This document shows, piece after piece, positions 54,165 through 63,692 of a stretch of DNA of 64,000 nt. This DNA comes from Rosenbergiella gaditana (GTDB lineage Bacteria; Pseudomonadota; Gammaproteobacteria; Enterobacterales; Enterobacteriaceae). The notes under the pieces are model-generated. The model was not told where the DNA came from. It ran no database searches and saw only the letters and a program-made list of their open reading frames with translations. The number at the start of each line of letters is the position of its first letter. Positions within the stretch are counted from its first letter, which is position 1. The position numbers were made by a program, and so were the translations under genes. Where the stretch lies: contig NZ_JABBFR010000004.1 of assembly GCF_018494065.1 (NCBI RefSeq), positions 62,001-126,000 on the forward strand. Direction: 5' to 3'.

Positions 54165-54559
54165 TTTGTTGCCAGCTTTTTAGGTGCACCAGCGATGAAA
54201 TTATTATCCGTTGAAATAAGTCGTGACGGCTAGTTTTGGAGAGTGGAGAAATGCTATTCCATTCCCTTAGGAGCCCTTGCTACTAAGTAAGCCAAGCAGA
54301 CAGTGACTATCGGCAGACGTTCAGAGCATATCAACGTTCAACCTGTTACGCAGTGGCTTGATGGCTTATCCTTAAAGTCGAAGCAGTGGATATGCTCAGT
54401 ACTGATAATATCATTCATGGTAAAATTAGTGCCCAACCGTTGATCATTCGCGTCGCGCAATCGACTTGCTCAAGAGTGGGCGAATTATTACGAGTGGCGC
54501 TACCGACTCAAGCCTTACATTATTTTGATACGACCTCAGGACAGTGTTTAGATGATTAA
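54165..54559 (+). pseudogene. ugpC: ugpC remnant
   Basis: C-terminal scraps of the Ugp ATPase: FVASFLGAPAMKLLSVEISR then a TAG, RRSEHI, a frameshift, and VDMLSTDNIIHGKISAQPL to the stop at 54557. The ATP-binding domain is deleted. Its stop overlaps the intact ugpQ start by 8 bases, as in the normal operon. Confidence 0.8.
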
Positions 54560-55298
54560 TGAAAAATGGCCTTACCCCAGAATTGTCGCTCACCGAGGGG
54601 GAGGGAAGTTAGCGCCAGAAAATACCTTAGCCGCCATTGACTGTGGCCATTACTATGGCCATACCATGATTGAATTCGATGCAAAATTATCAGCCGACCA
54701 GCAGATATTTTTATTACACGACGATACGCTCACCCGTACCAGTAGTACGCAGGGGGTGGCGGGGGATTTGACGTGGGACAGATTAAAACAGCTCGATGCT
54801 GGAACATGGTTCTCTAACAAGTTTAGAGGAGAAAAATTGCCACTGCTCTCTGAGGTCGCTGAACGCTGTCGACGTTATGGGCTATTAGCAAATATCGAAA
54901 TCAAGCCTACCACAGGTTTGGAGGCTCTCACCGGGACATTGGTGGCGCGCGCGGCAGCGGAATATTGGCAAGAGATGACCATGCCACTCCTCTCCTCATT
55001 TTCTCGTCAAGCGTTACAGGCAGCGCAGCAAGAGCAGCCGGATCTGCCACGCGGATATTTAATGCATGAGTGGCAGGATGATTGGCTGCGGACTACGCAA
55101 CAACTTGAGTGCGTCTCATTGCATCTCAATTACCGTTTATTAACCCCCACACGTATCCATCAAATTAAGCAGGCGGGATTACGTATTCTCGCCTATACCG
55201 TCAATGATCCTTGTAATGCCATTGAACTGTTAGAACAAGGGGTTGATATGCTATGTACTGACCGTATCGATCTGATCGGGCCACACTTCGCTGGTTAA
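54552..55298 (+). CDS. ugpQ: glycerophosphodiester phosphodiesterase UgpQ
   Basis: Hydrolyses glycerophosphodiesters to glycerol-3-phosphate plus alcohol. 248 residues, full length; GDPD motif [36 protein letters not shown], and IEIKPTTG. The upstream Ugp importer genes are ruined, so its substrate must arise inside the cell or enter by another route such as GlpT. Confidence 0.95.
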   Translation: MINEKWPYPRIVAHRGGGKLAPENTLAAIDCGHYYGHTMIEFDAKLSADQQIFLLHDDTLTRTSSTQGVAGDLTWDRLKQLDAGTWFSNKFRGEKLPLLSEVAERCRRYGLLANIEIKPTTGLEALTGTLVARAAAEYWQEMTMPLLSSFSRQALQAAQQEQPDLPRGYLMHEWQDDWLRTTQQLECVSLHLNYRLLTPTRIHQIKQAGLRILAYTVNDPCNAIELLEQGVDMLCTDRIDLIGPHFAG

Positions 55299-55543
55299 GG
55301 TTGATCTCTTTCGACTTTGCGCAACATTTTTTGTTGATGAAGCTGATTTTCCTGCTGAAACCTTTGAGCACTATTTTGTTGTTCTAGATGAAGTTGTTGT
55401 TGATGTAATTGCTGTTGAGTCGACATCTCATTTTGTAAACGCTGCTGCGTTACAGAGGGTGAGAGGGGCGATTGGTTAGGGGGATAACCTGCGAAAGTAG
55501 CAGCCGAATTTAGGAACGTTATTAAAATAATTAATTTTTTCAT
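55295..55543 (-). CDS. yhhA: DUF2756 protein YhhA
   Basis: 82 residues from ATG 55543 (RBS GAGG): signal peptide ending ATFAG, then a Gln/His-rich helical tail. Shorter than E. coli YhhA. Tail-to-tail 4-base overlap with ugpQ, the same neighbour as in E. coli. Function unknown. Confidence 0.85.
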   Translation of the reverse strand: MKKLIILITFLNSAATFAGYPPNQSPLSPSVTQQRLQNEMSTQQQLHQQQLHLEQQNSAQRFQQENQLHQQKMLRKVERDQP

Positions 55544-55572
55544 AAAAAGCCTCATTAATTTCCACAATGCTA

Positions 55573-55601
55573 TTGCAAATGATAATGATTGCGATTAACA
55601 T
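55573..55601 (+). promoter_or_regulatory. RyhB promoter with Fur box
   Basis: -35 TTGCAA (55573), 17-base spacer, -10 TAACAT (55596). The spacer contains AAATGATAATGATTG, which follows the Fur hexamer pattern, so Fe-Fur repression of the sRNA is expected. Confidence 0.7.
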
Positions 55602-55607
55602 TTATCC

Positions 55608-55694
55608 TATTCCGGTGAGACTGATATTCAACGGAACACGACATTGCTCACATTGCTTCCAGTATTTAGCCAGCCGCGTGCTGGCTTTTTTTTT
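55608..55694 (+). ncRNA. ryhB: RyhB iron-sparing sRNA
   Basis: The core CACGACATTGCTCACATTGC and following bases match E. coli RyhB exactly, and the end is the same GCCAGC...GCTGGC terminator with nine T. RyhB with Hfq represses iron-using proteins and is made when Fur is inactive. The 5' third differs from E. coli and could not be aligned by eye; its 5' end is estimated from the promoter. Placement between yhhA and yhhW is close to the E. coli region. Confidence 0.92.
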
Positions 55695-55792
55695 CACTGT
55701 TGTTCATAAAATTTGAACAGAGCGGTGAAGTTTTTCAGCTATTTTTTTTCTCATGATCTCTTCAAACTATAGAAAAAATTGAGGAGGTTTCC

Positions 55793-56488
55793 ATGATTTA
55801 TATCCGTAAAGCGCAAGAACGTGGCCATGCTCACCATGGGTGGTTGGACAGTTGGCATACATTTTCATTTGCTGAATATTATGATCCGAATTTTATGGGA
55901 TTTTCTGCGTTAAGGGTGATTAACGAAGACACGATTGCACCCAGTAAAGGATTTGGGACTCACCCACATCAAAATATGGAGATTCTCACTTACGTTCTCT
56001 CTGGAGTCGTTGAACACCAAGATAGCATGGGGAATAAAGAACAAATTCCGGCAGGAGAATTCCAGATTATGAGTGCGGGAACGGGCGTTCGTCACTCAGA
56101 GTATAATCCGGACAACCAACAGGCTCTGCATCTCTACCAAATTTGGATAATGCCTGATCAGCAAAATATTACTCCACGTTATGAACAGCGTAAGTTTCCT
56201 GACCAATCGGGTCGTCAATACATCTTGACGCCCGATGCGAGAGAAAACTCGTTGAAAATTCATCAGGACATGACCTTATCACGCTGGGTACTGGCTGCAG
56301 GGGAAGAGGGCAGCTTTGATCCCGCACCTTCTCGTAAAGTCTGGATTCAAGTGGTTAAGGGGGATGTGACGATTAATGACCAGCGTCTTGAGATGAGTGA
56401 TGCAGCAGCAGTGTGGGACGAGAAAACTATCGTCTTCTCTGCGGATCAAGAGACGGAACTATTAATTTTTGACCTGCCACCAGTGTAA
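55793..56488 (+). CDS. yhhW: pirin-family quercetin 2,3-dioxygenase YhhW
   Basis: 231 residues, same as E. coli YhhW. Bicupin; metal-binding His/Glu in THPHQNMEILTYVLSG and AGTGVRHSEYN of the first cupin. RBS GAGGAGG. Acts on quercetin in vitro; its natural role is unclear. Confidence 0.94.
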   Translation: MIYIRKAQERGHAHHGWLDSWHTFSFAEYYDPNFMGFSALRVINEDTIAPSKGFGTHPHQNMEILTYVLSGVVEHQDSMGNKEQIPAGEFQIMSAGTGVRHSEYNPDNQQALHLYQIWIMPDQQNITPRYEQRKFPDQSGRQYILTPDARENSLKIHQDMTLSRWVLAAGEEGSFDPAPSRKVWIQVVKGDVTINDQRLEMSDAAAVWDEKTIVFSADQETELLIFDLPPV

Positions 56489-56505
56489 AAAATAATTGGT
56501 AATGT

Positions 56506-56536
56506 GAGACGGCTTCCAGATAGCCGTCTCTTTTTT
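56506..56536 (+). terminator. Rho-independent terminator after yhhW
   Basis: GAGACGGCT-TCCAGAT-AGCCGTCTC followed by six T. Confidence 0.9.
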
Positions 56537-56597
56537 CTGGCTGGTATAAAATAGTGTTACAATTAAACCACCTATACTGCCTACCCAATTGAGCGCA

Positions 56598-57593
56598 ATG
56601 AAGAAAAAAAGGCCTATATTGCAAGACGTTGCTGATCGCGTTGGGATCACCAAAATGACGGTCAGCCGTTATCTACGCAATCCTCAACAAGTATCCACCC
56701 CTCTTGGCGAGAGGATTGCTATTGCGCTTGATGAGCTCGGTTACATTCCTAACCGCGTACCCGATATGCTATCGAATGCGACAAGTCGAGCTATTGGTAT
56801 ATTGCTCCCTTCCCTAACTAACCATGTTTTTGCCGACGTACTGCAAGGTATTGAGTCGATAACGGATAAAGCGGGATATCAAACACTGGTCGCCCACTTC
56901 GGCTATCATACCGAGAAAGAAGAACGTCAACTCCGCTCGCTTCTCGGCTGGAATGTTGACGGTGTAATCTTAACTGAACGCCAACATACTCCAGGGACGT
57001 TGCGTATGCTGGAAGTCGCGGGGATCCCAGTTGTTGAAATTATGGACTCTTCCTCACCTTATTTAGATATGGCTGTAGGGTTTAATAATATCGAGGCGGC
57101 CCGACAAATGACCTGTAGCATGATCGCTCAAGGCCATCAACACCTCGTCTATCTTGGCGCTCGCCTTGATGAGCGAACGTTACAGAAGAAAGCAGGGTAT
57201 ATTGAGGCGATGGAACAGGCAGGATTAGTGCCACGCACTGTGATGAGTGAGCAACCTTCTTCATTTAGCACAGGAGGCGAACTGTTGAAACTGGCCCAGC
57301 AACGTTATCCTGAGGTTGATGGAATATTCTGTACCAACGACGATCTCGCTATCGGCGCGATGTTTGAGTGTCAGCGTCAAGGAATTACCGTCCCCAATCA
57401 GATGGCGATTGCCGGTTTTCATGGTCATGATATTACTGAAAACGTTTCGCCAACGTTGTCCACGGTCGTCACCCCTCGGAAAACAATGGGCAAAATAGCA
57501 GCAGAAATGTTACTGACCCGTCTGGCAGGTAAAGGGTGTGAGTCACCCTGTATTGATTTGGGATTTTCACTTAGATTGGGCGGCAGTATTTAA
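56598..57593 (+). CDS. gntR: gluconate operon repressor GntR
   Basis: LacI-family repressor of the GntI gluconate system. ATG 56598 gives 331 residues as in E. coli. HTH ILQDVADRVGITKMTVSRYL, hinge region, and effector-domain motif FCTNDDLAIGAMFECQRQG. A GntR operator precedes gntK at 57683-57696. Confidence 0.96.
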   Translation: MKKKRPILQDVADRVGITKMTVSRYLRNPQQVSTPLGERIAIALDELGYIPNRVPDMLSNATSRAIGILLPSLTNHVFADVLQGIESITDKAGYQTLVAHFGYHTEKEERQLRSLLGWNVDGVILTERQHTPGTLRMLEVAGIPVVEIMDSSSPYLDMAVGFNNIEAARQMTCSMIAQGHQHLVYLGARLDERTLQKKAGYIEAMEQAGLVPRTVMSEQPSSFSTGGELLKLAQQRYPEVDGIFCTNDDLAIGAMFECQRQGITVPNQMAIAGFHGHDITENVSPTLSTVVTPRKTMGKIAAEMLLTRLAGKGCESPCIDLGFSLRLGGSI

Positions 57594-57682
57594 TCATTTT
57601 TATGATTGAGTTCACATTTTAAGCCTTTTATTAACGAATAGATTGCGCTTTAACCGACAAGCTATAACAATAGTTATTAAAT

Positions 57683-57696
57683 TGTTATCGGTAACA
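57683..57696. promoter_or_regulatory. GntR operator upstream of gntK
   Basis: TGTTATCGGTAACA, nearly identical to the GntR palindrome core TGTTACCSGTAACA. Lies 28 bases before gntK. Confidence 0.85.
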
Positions 57697-57723
57697 TTGT
57701 GAATGACTAAGGTTGGAGCAGTT

Positions 57724-58254
57724 ATGACAGAAGCCTCTTCTCAACATTTTGTATTTGTCCTGATGGGTGTCTCAGGTAGCGGAAAATCAGTTGTTGCTAA
57801 TCAAGTCTCACAAAAGCTGCAGACCGCTTTTCTAGACGGTGATTTTTTACATCCTCGTTCTAATATATTAAAAATGGCTGAGGGTGAGCCGCTGAACGAC
57901 CAAGATCGGGCACCCTGGTTACAAGCAATCAATGACGCTGCATTTGCAATGCAGCGTACACAAAAAGTTTCAATCATCGTTTGTTCATCCTTAAAGAAAA
58001 GTTATCGAGATATTTTACGTAATGGTAATAAAAATCTTAAATTCATCTATTTGAAAGGTGATTTTGAGACCATTGAGCAGCGTCTCAAAGCGCGTAAAGG
58101 CCACTTCTTTAAAACGAACATGTTAGTGACTCAATTCGATACGTTGGAAGAACCTAGCGGTTCAGAATCTGATGTTTTAGTCGTTGATATTAGCCATTCA
58201 CTTGATGATGTCATTGCTGAGACAGTTGCAACGATTAAAAATAATATCCAATAA
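57724..58254 (+). CDS. gntK: gluconokinase GntK
   Basis: Phosphorylates gluconate to 6-phosphogluconate. ATG 57724 (RBS GGAG) gives 176 residues; P-loop GVSGSGKSVVA, DGDFLHPRSNILKM. Followed 9 bases later by the transporter gntU. Confidence 0.95.
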   Translation: MTEASSQHFVFVLMGVSGSGKSVVANQVSQKLQTAFLDGDFLHPRSNILKMAEGEPLNDQDRAPWLQAINDAAFAMQRTQKVSIIVCSSLKKSYRDILRNGNKNLKFIYLKGDFETIEQRLKARKGHFFKTNMLVTQFDTLEEPSGSESDVLVVDISHSLDDVIAETVATIKNNIQ

Positions 58255-58263
58255 GGTTGATTC

Positions 58264-59604
58264 ATGAGCACGGCAACACTTGTTTTAACGGCAGCAGGCT
58301 CTGTCATACTGCTTCTTTTTTTAGTGATGAAAGCGCGGATGCATGCTTTTGTCGCATTAATGTTGGTTTCAGTCGGTGCAGGTATTTTTTCAGGAATGCC
58401 ACTCGATAAAATTACTGACACGATGCAAAAAGGGATGGGAGGCACGCTGGGCTTTCTGGCAGTTGTGGTCGCCTTGGGCGCAATGTTCGGAAAAATTTTG
58501 CATGAAACCGGCGCAGTTGACCAAATAGCGATACGGATGTTGAAAACCTTTGGTGAAAAACGTTCACATTTTGCGATGGGAGCAGCGGGCTTTATCTGCG
58601 CGCTGCCTCTATTTTTCGAAGTGGCGATTGTTTTATTAATTAGTATTGCTTTTGCAGTGGCTCGCCGTACTAACGACAATATGGTGAAACTGGTTATTCC
58701 TCTCTTTGCAGGAGTTGCGGCGGCGGCGGCATTCGTCTTACCTGGCCCAGCACCGATGTTACTCGCTTCGCAAATGCATGCGGATTTCGGCTGGATGATC
58801 TTATTAGGCCTCTGTGCGGCTATCCCTGGAATGCTTATCGCTGGCCCTCTCTTCGGTAATTTCATTGCGAAACGCGTACAATTTGCCTCCCCTGCAGTAG
58901 ACAGCTTCCCTGAAGTGGCGAAAGATAAATTACCCTCTTTTGGATTCAGTTTATCCCTGATCCTTTTCCCGCTAATTTTGGTCGGTTTAAAAACGATTGC
59001 TGCTAACTTTATCGATAAGGGAAGCCGCCTTTATGAATGCTTTGAATTTATTGGTCATCCTTTCATTGCGATTCTGGTCGCGGTATTAATCACTATCTAT
59101 GGTTTGGCCTATCGCCAGGGTATGGATAAGTCACGCGTTATGGCGATTTGTGGTGAAGCGTTACAACCGGCAGGGATTATTTTACTCGTTATCGGGGCGG
59201 GTGGTGTCTTTAAACAAGTACTGGTCGATTCAGGAGTCGGTCCAGCGCTTGGTCACTCCTTAACAGGTTTAGGGCTACCGGTCGCACTCTCTTGTTTCAT
59301 CCTGGCTGGAGTGGTCCGTATTATTCAAGGTTCGGCGACTGTAGCGTGTTTGACGGCAGTAGGGCTAATTATGCCTGTAATTGAACCGTTACATTACAGT
59401 GGTGCTCAGCTAGCTGCGCTTTCAATTTGTATCGGTGGTGGCTCAATTATTGTCAGTCACGTGAACGATGCGGGCTTCTGGTTATTTGGACGCTTCACTG
59501 GGGCAACTGAGGTGGAAACCCTAAAGACGTGGACGATGATGGAAACCATCCTCGGGGTAACTGGGGGGATTATTGGTATGATAGCCTTTGAATTGTTATC
59601 TTAG
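58264..59604 (+). CDS. gntU: gluconate transporter GntU
   Basis: Low-affinity gluconate permease of the GntP family. 446 residues, the same as E. coli GntU, about 12-14 hydrophobic segments, VALGAMFGKILHETG and AGGSI-like region GGGSIIVSHVNDAGFW. Same GntR unit as gntK. Confidence 0.96.
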   Translation: MSTATLVLTAAGSVILLLFLVMKARMHAFVALMLVSVGAGIFSGMPLDKITDTMQKGMGGTLGFLAVVVALGAMFGKILHETGAVDQIAIRMLKTFGEKRSHFAMGAAGFICALPLFFEVAIVLLISIAFAVARRTNDNMVKLVIPLFAGVAAAAAFVLPGPAPMLLASQMHADFGWMILLGLCAAIPGMLIAGPLFGNFIAKRVQFASPAVDSFPEVAKDKLPSFGFSLSLILFPLILVGLKTIAANFIDKGSRLYECFEFIGHPFIAILVAVLITIYGLAYRQGMDKSRVMAICGEALQPAGIILLVIGAGGVFKQVLVDSGVGPALGHSLTGLGLPVALSCFILAGVVRIIQGSATVACLTAVGLIMPVIEPLHYSGAQLAALSICIGGGSIIVSHVNDAGFWLFGRFTGATEVETLKTWTMMETILGVTGGIIGMIAFELLS

Positions 59605-59612
59605 TAGAATTA

Positions 59613-59640
59613 GGGGTCGATATATCGACCCTTTTTTTTT
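59613..59640. terminator. bidirectional terminator gntU / yhgN
   Basis: GGGTCGATA / TATCGACCC palindrome with a run of ten T on the plus strand, between the convergent gene ends. Confidence 0.9.
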
Positions 59641-59641
59641 A

Positions 59642-60235
59642 TTAGAGTTTTAGGTATGCCCGAATCCCATCTAAGAACATCTGTGTCGCAATCATTATAA
59701 GAATCAGTCCCATCAACCGCTCTAACGCATTGACTCCTTTCGACCCCAACAGACGTAAGAACAGCCCTGACATCATGAGTATCGCAGCAGTAATCCCCCA
59801 AGCGATGAATAGCGCGATGACTAACATCCCCATATCTCCAGGATATTGATGTGACATCAGCATTAGAGTGGCGAGTAATGAAGGACCTGCTAACAGGGGG
59901 ATAGCCAAGGGGACTAAGAAGGGCTCTTCACCGGCCGGCAATCCCGAGTTATTAGATTCAGGTGAAGGGAATATCATTTTTATCGCGATTAAAAATAAAA
60001 TAATCCCGCCAGAGATGGAGACGGTCTCCGCTCGTAAATTCAGAAAGGCCAACATTTTTTCGCCGGTGAATAAAAAAAGTAGCATGATCACTAATGCAAT
60101 CAGCAATTCACGAATGATAATCACCCGCCGACGTTTCGGATCAATATGCTTTAGCACCGACATAAAAATCGGTAGGTTACCAAGCGGGTCCATAATCAAA
60201 ACCAGCAATACTGCGGCAGAAAAAAGTTCAGTCAT
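59642..60235 (-). CDS. yhgN: MarC-family inner-membrane protein YhgN
   Basis: 197 residues, same as E. coli. Six hydrophobic segments; LVLIMDPLGNLPIFMSVLKH and AIPLLAGPSLLATLML are MarC family motifs. Function unknown; it sits between gntU and asd as in E. coli. Confidence 0.93.
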   Translation of the reverse strand: MTELFSAAVLLVLIMDPLGNLPIFMSVLKHIDPKRRRVIIIRELLIALVIMLLFLFTGEKMLAFLNLRAETVSISGGIILFLIAIKMIFPSPESNNSGLPAGEEPFLVPLAIPLLAGPSLLATLMLMSHQYPGDMGMLVIALFIAWGITAAILMMSGLFLRLLGSKGVNALERLMGLILIMIATQMFLDGIRAYLKL

Positions 60236-60422
60236 GACTCATCGTGATCCTTACAGGCGACTAGTATTAGCCAGATGATAAATTAATCGAGTAATATCGA
60301 TTTTTTTCACTTGCTAGTACGTCCAGTTTTTGTAGAGTTTGATAGTATCATTCCCATAGGTGGGAGTGCAGACATATCCGTTTATCGGTATGCAGCATAT
60401 TTAATATTACAGCAGGCACATC

Positions 60423-61532
60423 ATGAAAAATGTAGGGTTTATCGGATGGCGTGGCATGGTGGGTTCCGTGCTAATGTCGCGTATGAATGAAGAAAATGAC
60501 TTCTCTGTCATTAATCCAGTCTTTTTTTCGACTTCACAGCATGGTCAGCCAGCGCCTGTTTTCGCAGGGCATAGCCAAGGGACCTTACAGGATGCTTATG
60601 ATATTGATGCATTAAAAAGCCTTGATATCATTGTTACATGCCAAGGTGGCGATTACACGAGCGACGTTTACCCGCGTTTGCGTCAAGCTGGGTGGCAAGG
60701 CTATTGGATTGATGCAGCCTCAACGCTTCGGATGGCGGATGATGCGATTATTATCCTTGATCCGGTAAACCAAAAAGTCATCGAAGATGGGATCAATCGT
60801 GGCGTAAAAACTTTTGTTGGTGGTAACTGTACGGTAAGTTTGATGTTGATGTCGCTGGGCGGGTTGTTTTCACAAAATCTCGTCGAATGGGCGTCTGTGG
60901 CAACCTATCAGGCTGCATCAGGAGGCGGTGCACGTCATATGCGTGAATTGCTCACGCAGATGGGTATGCTACACGATCACGTGGCGACCTCTTTACACGA
61001 TCCCGCTTCGGCTATCTTAGATATTGAGCGCAGTGTGACAGATTTTACGCGTTCAGGGACCTTACCAACCGATAATTTTGGTGTGCCGCTTGCGGGGAGC
61101 CTTATTCCTTGGATCGATAAGCAGCTGCCCAGCGGTCAAAGTAAAGAAGAGTGGAAGGGACAGGCTGAGACCAATAAAATTTTGGCAACGCAGCAGATTA
61201 TCCCGGTTGATGGGTTATGTGTACGAGTTGGCGCGTTACGCTGCCATAGTCAAGCCTTCACTCTTAAGTTAAAGCAAGATATTCCTTTGGCAGATATTGA
61301 GCAGATGCTCGGTGCGCACAACCCTTGGGTAAAAGTTATCCCTAACGATCGTGAGCTGACGATGCGTGAACTGACGCCCGCTGCGGTGACAGGAACCCTC
61401 ACCACACCAGTAGGGCGTCTTCGTAAATTAAATATGGGACCTGAATATCTCTCAGCCTTTACTGTCGGTGATCAGTTGCTATGGGGCGCTGCAGAGCCGT
61501 TAAGAAGAATGCTCCGCCAATTGGTGGGTTAA
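60423..61532 (+). CDS. asd: aspartate-semialdehyde dehydrogenase
   Basis: Branch-point enzyme to lysine, diaminopimelate, methionine and threonine. 369 residues: NADP motif [14 protein letters not shown], catalytic Cys in [16 protein letters not shown] (about residue 136) and His in [16 protein letters not shown]. In E. coli the glgBXCAP operon follows; here glpD does. Confidence 0.97.
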   Translation: MKNVGFIGWRGMVGSVLMSRMNEENDFSVINPVFFSTSQHGQPAPVFAGHSQGTLQDAYDIDALKSLDIIVTCQGGDYTSDVYPRLRQAGWQGYWIDAASTLRMADDAIIILDPVNQKVIEDGINRGVKTFVGGNCTVSLMLMSLGGLFSQNLVEWASVATYQAASGGGARHMRELLTQMGMLHDHVATSLHDPASAILDIERSVTDFTRSGTLPTDNFGVPLAGSLIPWIDKQLPSGQSKEEWKGQAETNKILATQQIIPVDGLCVRVGALRCHSQAFTLKLKQDIPLADIEQMLGAHNPWVKVIPNDRELTMRELTPAAVTGTLTTPVGRLRKLNMGPEYLSAFTVGDQLLWGAAEPLRRMLRQLVG

Positions 61533-61534
61533 AT

Positions 61535-61574
61535 AAAAAACCCCCAATAATTGGTTGTCCAACTATCGGGGGTC
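61535..61574 (-). terminator. Rho-independent terminator after glpD
   Basis: On the minus strand ACCCCCGATAGTTGG / CCAATTATTGGGGGT (with internal mispairs) followed by TTTTTTATT. It lies between convergent asd and glpD. Confidence 0.8.
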
Positions 61575-61625
61575 ACTTCACTTACCCAATTTTTTTAATA
61601 GCCAGTAAAGGCCGAAGGTATAGGC

Positions 61626-63122
61626 TTACTTCACGGATGAAGAGAGATACTGTGCTAACCAACGTGACACATCTTCTTGTTGTTCTTGTGAGAGCCACAT
61701 ACCTTGTTTCGTTCTACGCCAAAGTGCATCTTCAGCCGTACGCACCCATTCATTATCGACTAAATAGCGAAGTTCTTTTTCGTAAAAGTCGTGGCCGAAA
61801 TGATGGCCCAGTTGCTCTAAGCTTGTGATGCCATCAAGTAACTTATCGGTATCGCTGCCGTAGGTTCTTGCGTAGTGGCGAGACATTTCTGTACCCATAA
61901 ACGGATAGCGCTTACGTAGATTCTGCGTAAATTCCTCGCGAGTCCCCGTAAAATGACCTCCCGGTAATACGCACTCTTTTGTCCACGCTGGCCCGATATT
62001 TGGGTAATATTTGGCTAATTTTTCTAAAGCATGTTCTGCTAATTTGCGGTAGGTTGTCAGCTTTCCACCAAATACTGAAAGAAGTGGAGCTTTACCTTGT
62101 TCATCGTGAACATCTAAGGTGTAGTCACGGGTTATTGCTTGAGGAGAATCTGATTCATCGTCACATAAAGGACGGACACCAGAATAGCTCCAGACAATAT
62201 CCTCTGTACTCAACGGACGTTTAAAGTATTGGTTATAGACTTTGAGCAGGTAAGCCGTCTCTTTCTCATCGATCTTAACCGCCAACGGATCGCCTTTATA
62301 CTCAACATCGGTAGTCCCAATGATTGAGAACTCATCCATCCACGGGATGATAAATACGATGCGATTATCTTCATTTTGAAGAATATAAGCTTGTTTCTCG
62401 TCATGGACTTTAGGGACGACGATATGGCTACCTTTAATGAGTCGGATACCATAAGGGGATTTGATTGCTAATTGGTTGTCGAAAATATCTTTAACCCATG
62501 GCCCCGCCGCATTGACTAGGCCTTTTGCCTGCCAACGCAGGACTTCACCCGTATCGACGTTTTCGGCTTCAACTTGCCATAAGCCATTTTCACGCCAAGC
62601 ACGAGTCACTCGCGTACGGGTGCGAACTTCGCCGCCTTTTTCAACGACCTCTTGGGCGTTAACCACTACCATACGCGCATCATCGACCCAGCAATCCGAG
62701 TATTCGAAGCCTTTAGTAATATCGGATTTTAGTGCTGATTGCGCACCAAATTTTAGACTTTTGCTGGCAGGTAAGCTCGTGCGTTTACCTAGATGATCGT
62801 ACATAAACAGCCCTACACGGATCATCCATGCTGGACGGAGATGAGGCTGGTGGGGTAAGCGAAAGCGCATAGGGAAGGCGAGTTGCGGTGCCATTTTTAA
62901 TAATACTTCCCGTTCAGCCAAGGCTTCACTAACCAAGCGGAATTCATAATGTTCTAAATAGCGTAAACCACCGTGAATGAGTTTTGAACTTGCAGAGGAG
63001 GTTGCGCAGGCAAAGTCTTTCGCTTCGAGCAGCAACACAGATAATCCGCGGCCTGCTGCATCGACCGCGATGCCAGCCCCATTAATACCGCCTCCGATCA
63101 CAATCAGGTCTTTGGTTTCCAC
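61626..63122 (-). CDS. glpD: aerobic glycerol-3-phosphate dehydrogenase
   Basis: Membrane-associated FAD enzyme that passes electrons from glycerol-3-phosphate to quinone. Start is GTG 63122 (VETKDLIVIGGGINGAG, RBS AGGAG), giving 498 residues; a longer frame to 63149 overlaps the GlpR operator. FAD motif GGGINGAGIAVDAAGRG, SKLIHGGLRYLE and WSYSGVRPL. Confidence 0.97.
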   Translation of the reverse strand: METKDLIVIGGGINGAGIAVDAAGRGLSVLLLEAKDFACATSSASSKLIHGGLRYLEHYEFRLVSEALAEREVLLKMAPQLAFPMRFRLPHQPHLRPAWMIRVGLFMYDHLGKRTSLPASKSLKFGAQSALKSDITKGFEYSDCWVDDARMVVVNAQEVVEKGGEVRTRTRVTRAWRENGLWQVEAENVDTGEVLRWQAKGLVNAAGPWVKDIFDNQLAIKSPYGIRLIKGSHIVVPKVHDEKQAYILQNEDNRIVFIIPWMDEFSIIGTTDVEYKGDPLAVKIDEKETAYLLKVYNQYFKRPLSTEDIVWSYSGVRPLCDDESDSPQAITRDYTLDVHDEQGKAPLLSVFGGKLTTYRKLAEHALEKLAKYYPNIGPAWTKECVLPGGHFTGTREEFTQNLRKRYPFMGTEMSRHYARTYGSDTDKLLDGITSLEQLGHHFGHDFYEKELRYLVDNEWVRTAEDALWRRTKQGMWLSQEQQEDVSRWLAQYLSSSVK

Positions 63123-63150
63123 GTGCACTCCTCGCTTATTGGCTATCAAT

Positions 63151-63169
63151 AATGTTCGTTTTCGAAAAT
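63151..63169 (-). promoter_or_regulatory. GlpR operator upstream of glpD
   Basis: AATGTTCGTTTTCGAAAAT fits the GlpR consensus WATKYTCGWW-AWCGMMAW closely. A second, weaker half-site lies at 63171-63190. Both are in the glpD promoter region of the divergent glpD/glpE gap. Confidence 0.8.
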
Positions 63170-63339
63170 ATAGTAATCGAAACCAAACATATTTGCCAAT
63201 ATTTAACCGTAAAAAACATATTAGCGTGACAGAAATAACATTTAAGTTGGGCGGAGACTGAATAGCTCAGCGTAGAGGGTTAATCGAGGCGAAATTACAG
63301 GTACAATATAAGAGACCTGCAATAATTTTGAGAACAGTT

Positions 63340-63663
63340 ATGGATACTTACGAATGCATTGATGTACTGACCGCAGAAAAGCACTTACAAGAAGGGGCGC
63401 GTCTGGTTGATATTCGTGATCCTCAAAGTTTTGAACATGCTCATATTCGCGGGGCATTTCATCTAACAAACGGTTCGTTGAATCAATTTGTTGAAGAAAG
63501 TGATTATGACCAACCTGTGCTGGTTCTTTGTTATCACGGGAATAGCAGTAAAGGTGCGGCACAATATTTGATTAACCAAGGATTTGACCAAGTTTATAGT
63601 GTGGATGGTGGGTTTGATGCATGGTATGCACGTTTCCCAGATCAAGTGATTAAAGAGATCTAA
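63340..63663 (+). CDS. glpE: thiosulfate sulfurtransferase GlpE
   Basis: Single-domain rhodanese. ATG 63340 gives 107 residues. Substrate loop with catalytic Cys [16 protein letters not shown] (about residue 65), [13 protein letters not shown] near the N-terminus. First gene of glpEG. Confidence 0.95.
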   Translation: MDTYECIDVLTAEKHLQEGARLVDIRDPQSFEHAHIRGAFHLTNGSLNQFVEESDYDQPVLVLCYHGNSSKGAAQYLINQGFDQVYSVDGGFDAWYARFPDQVIKEI

Positions 63664-63692
63664 TCCCCATTAAACAAGGTACTGAGGACGAT

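Noticed and set aside
58131..58865. 244-residue minus-strand frame opposite gntK/gntU
   Set aside because: Shadow of two well-conserved genes; composition is that of a complementary strand and it has no domain likeness.
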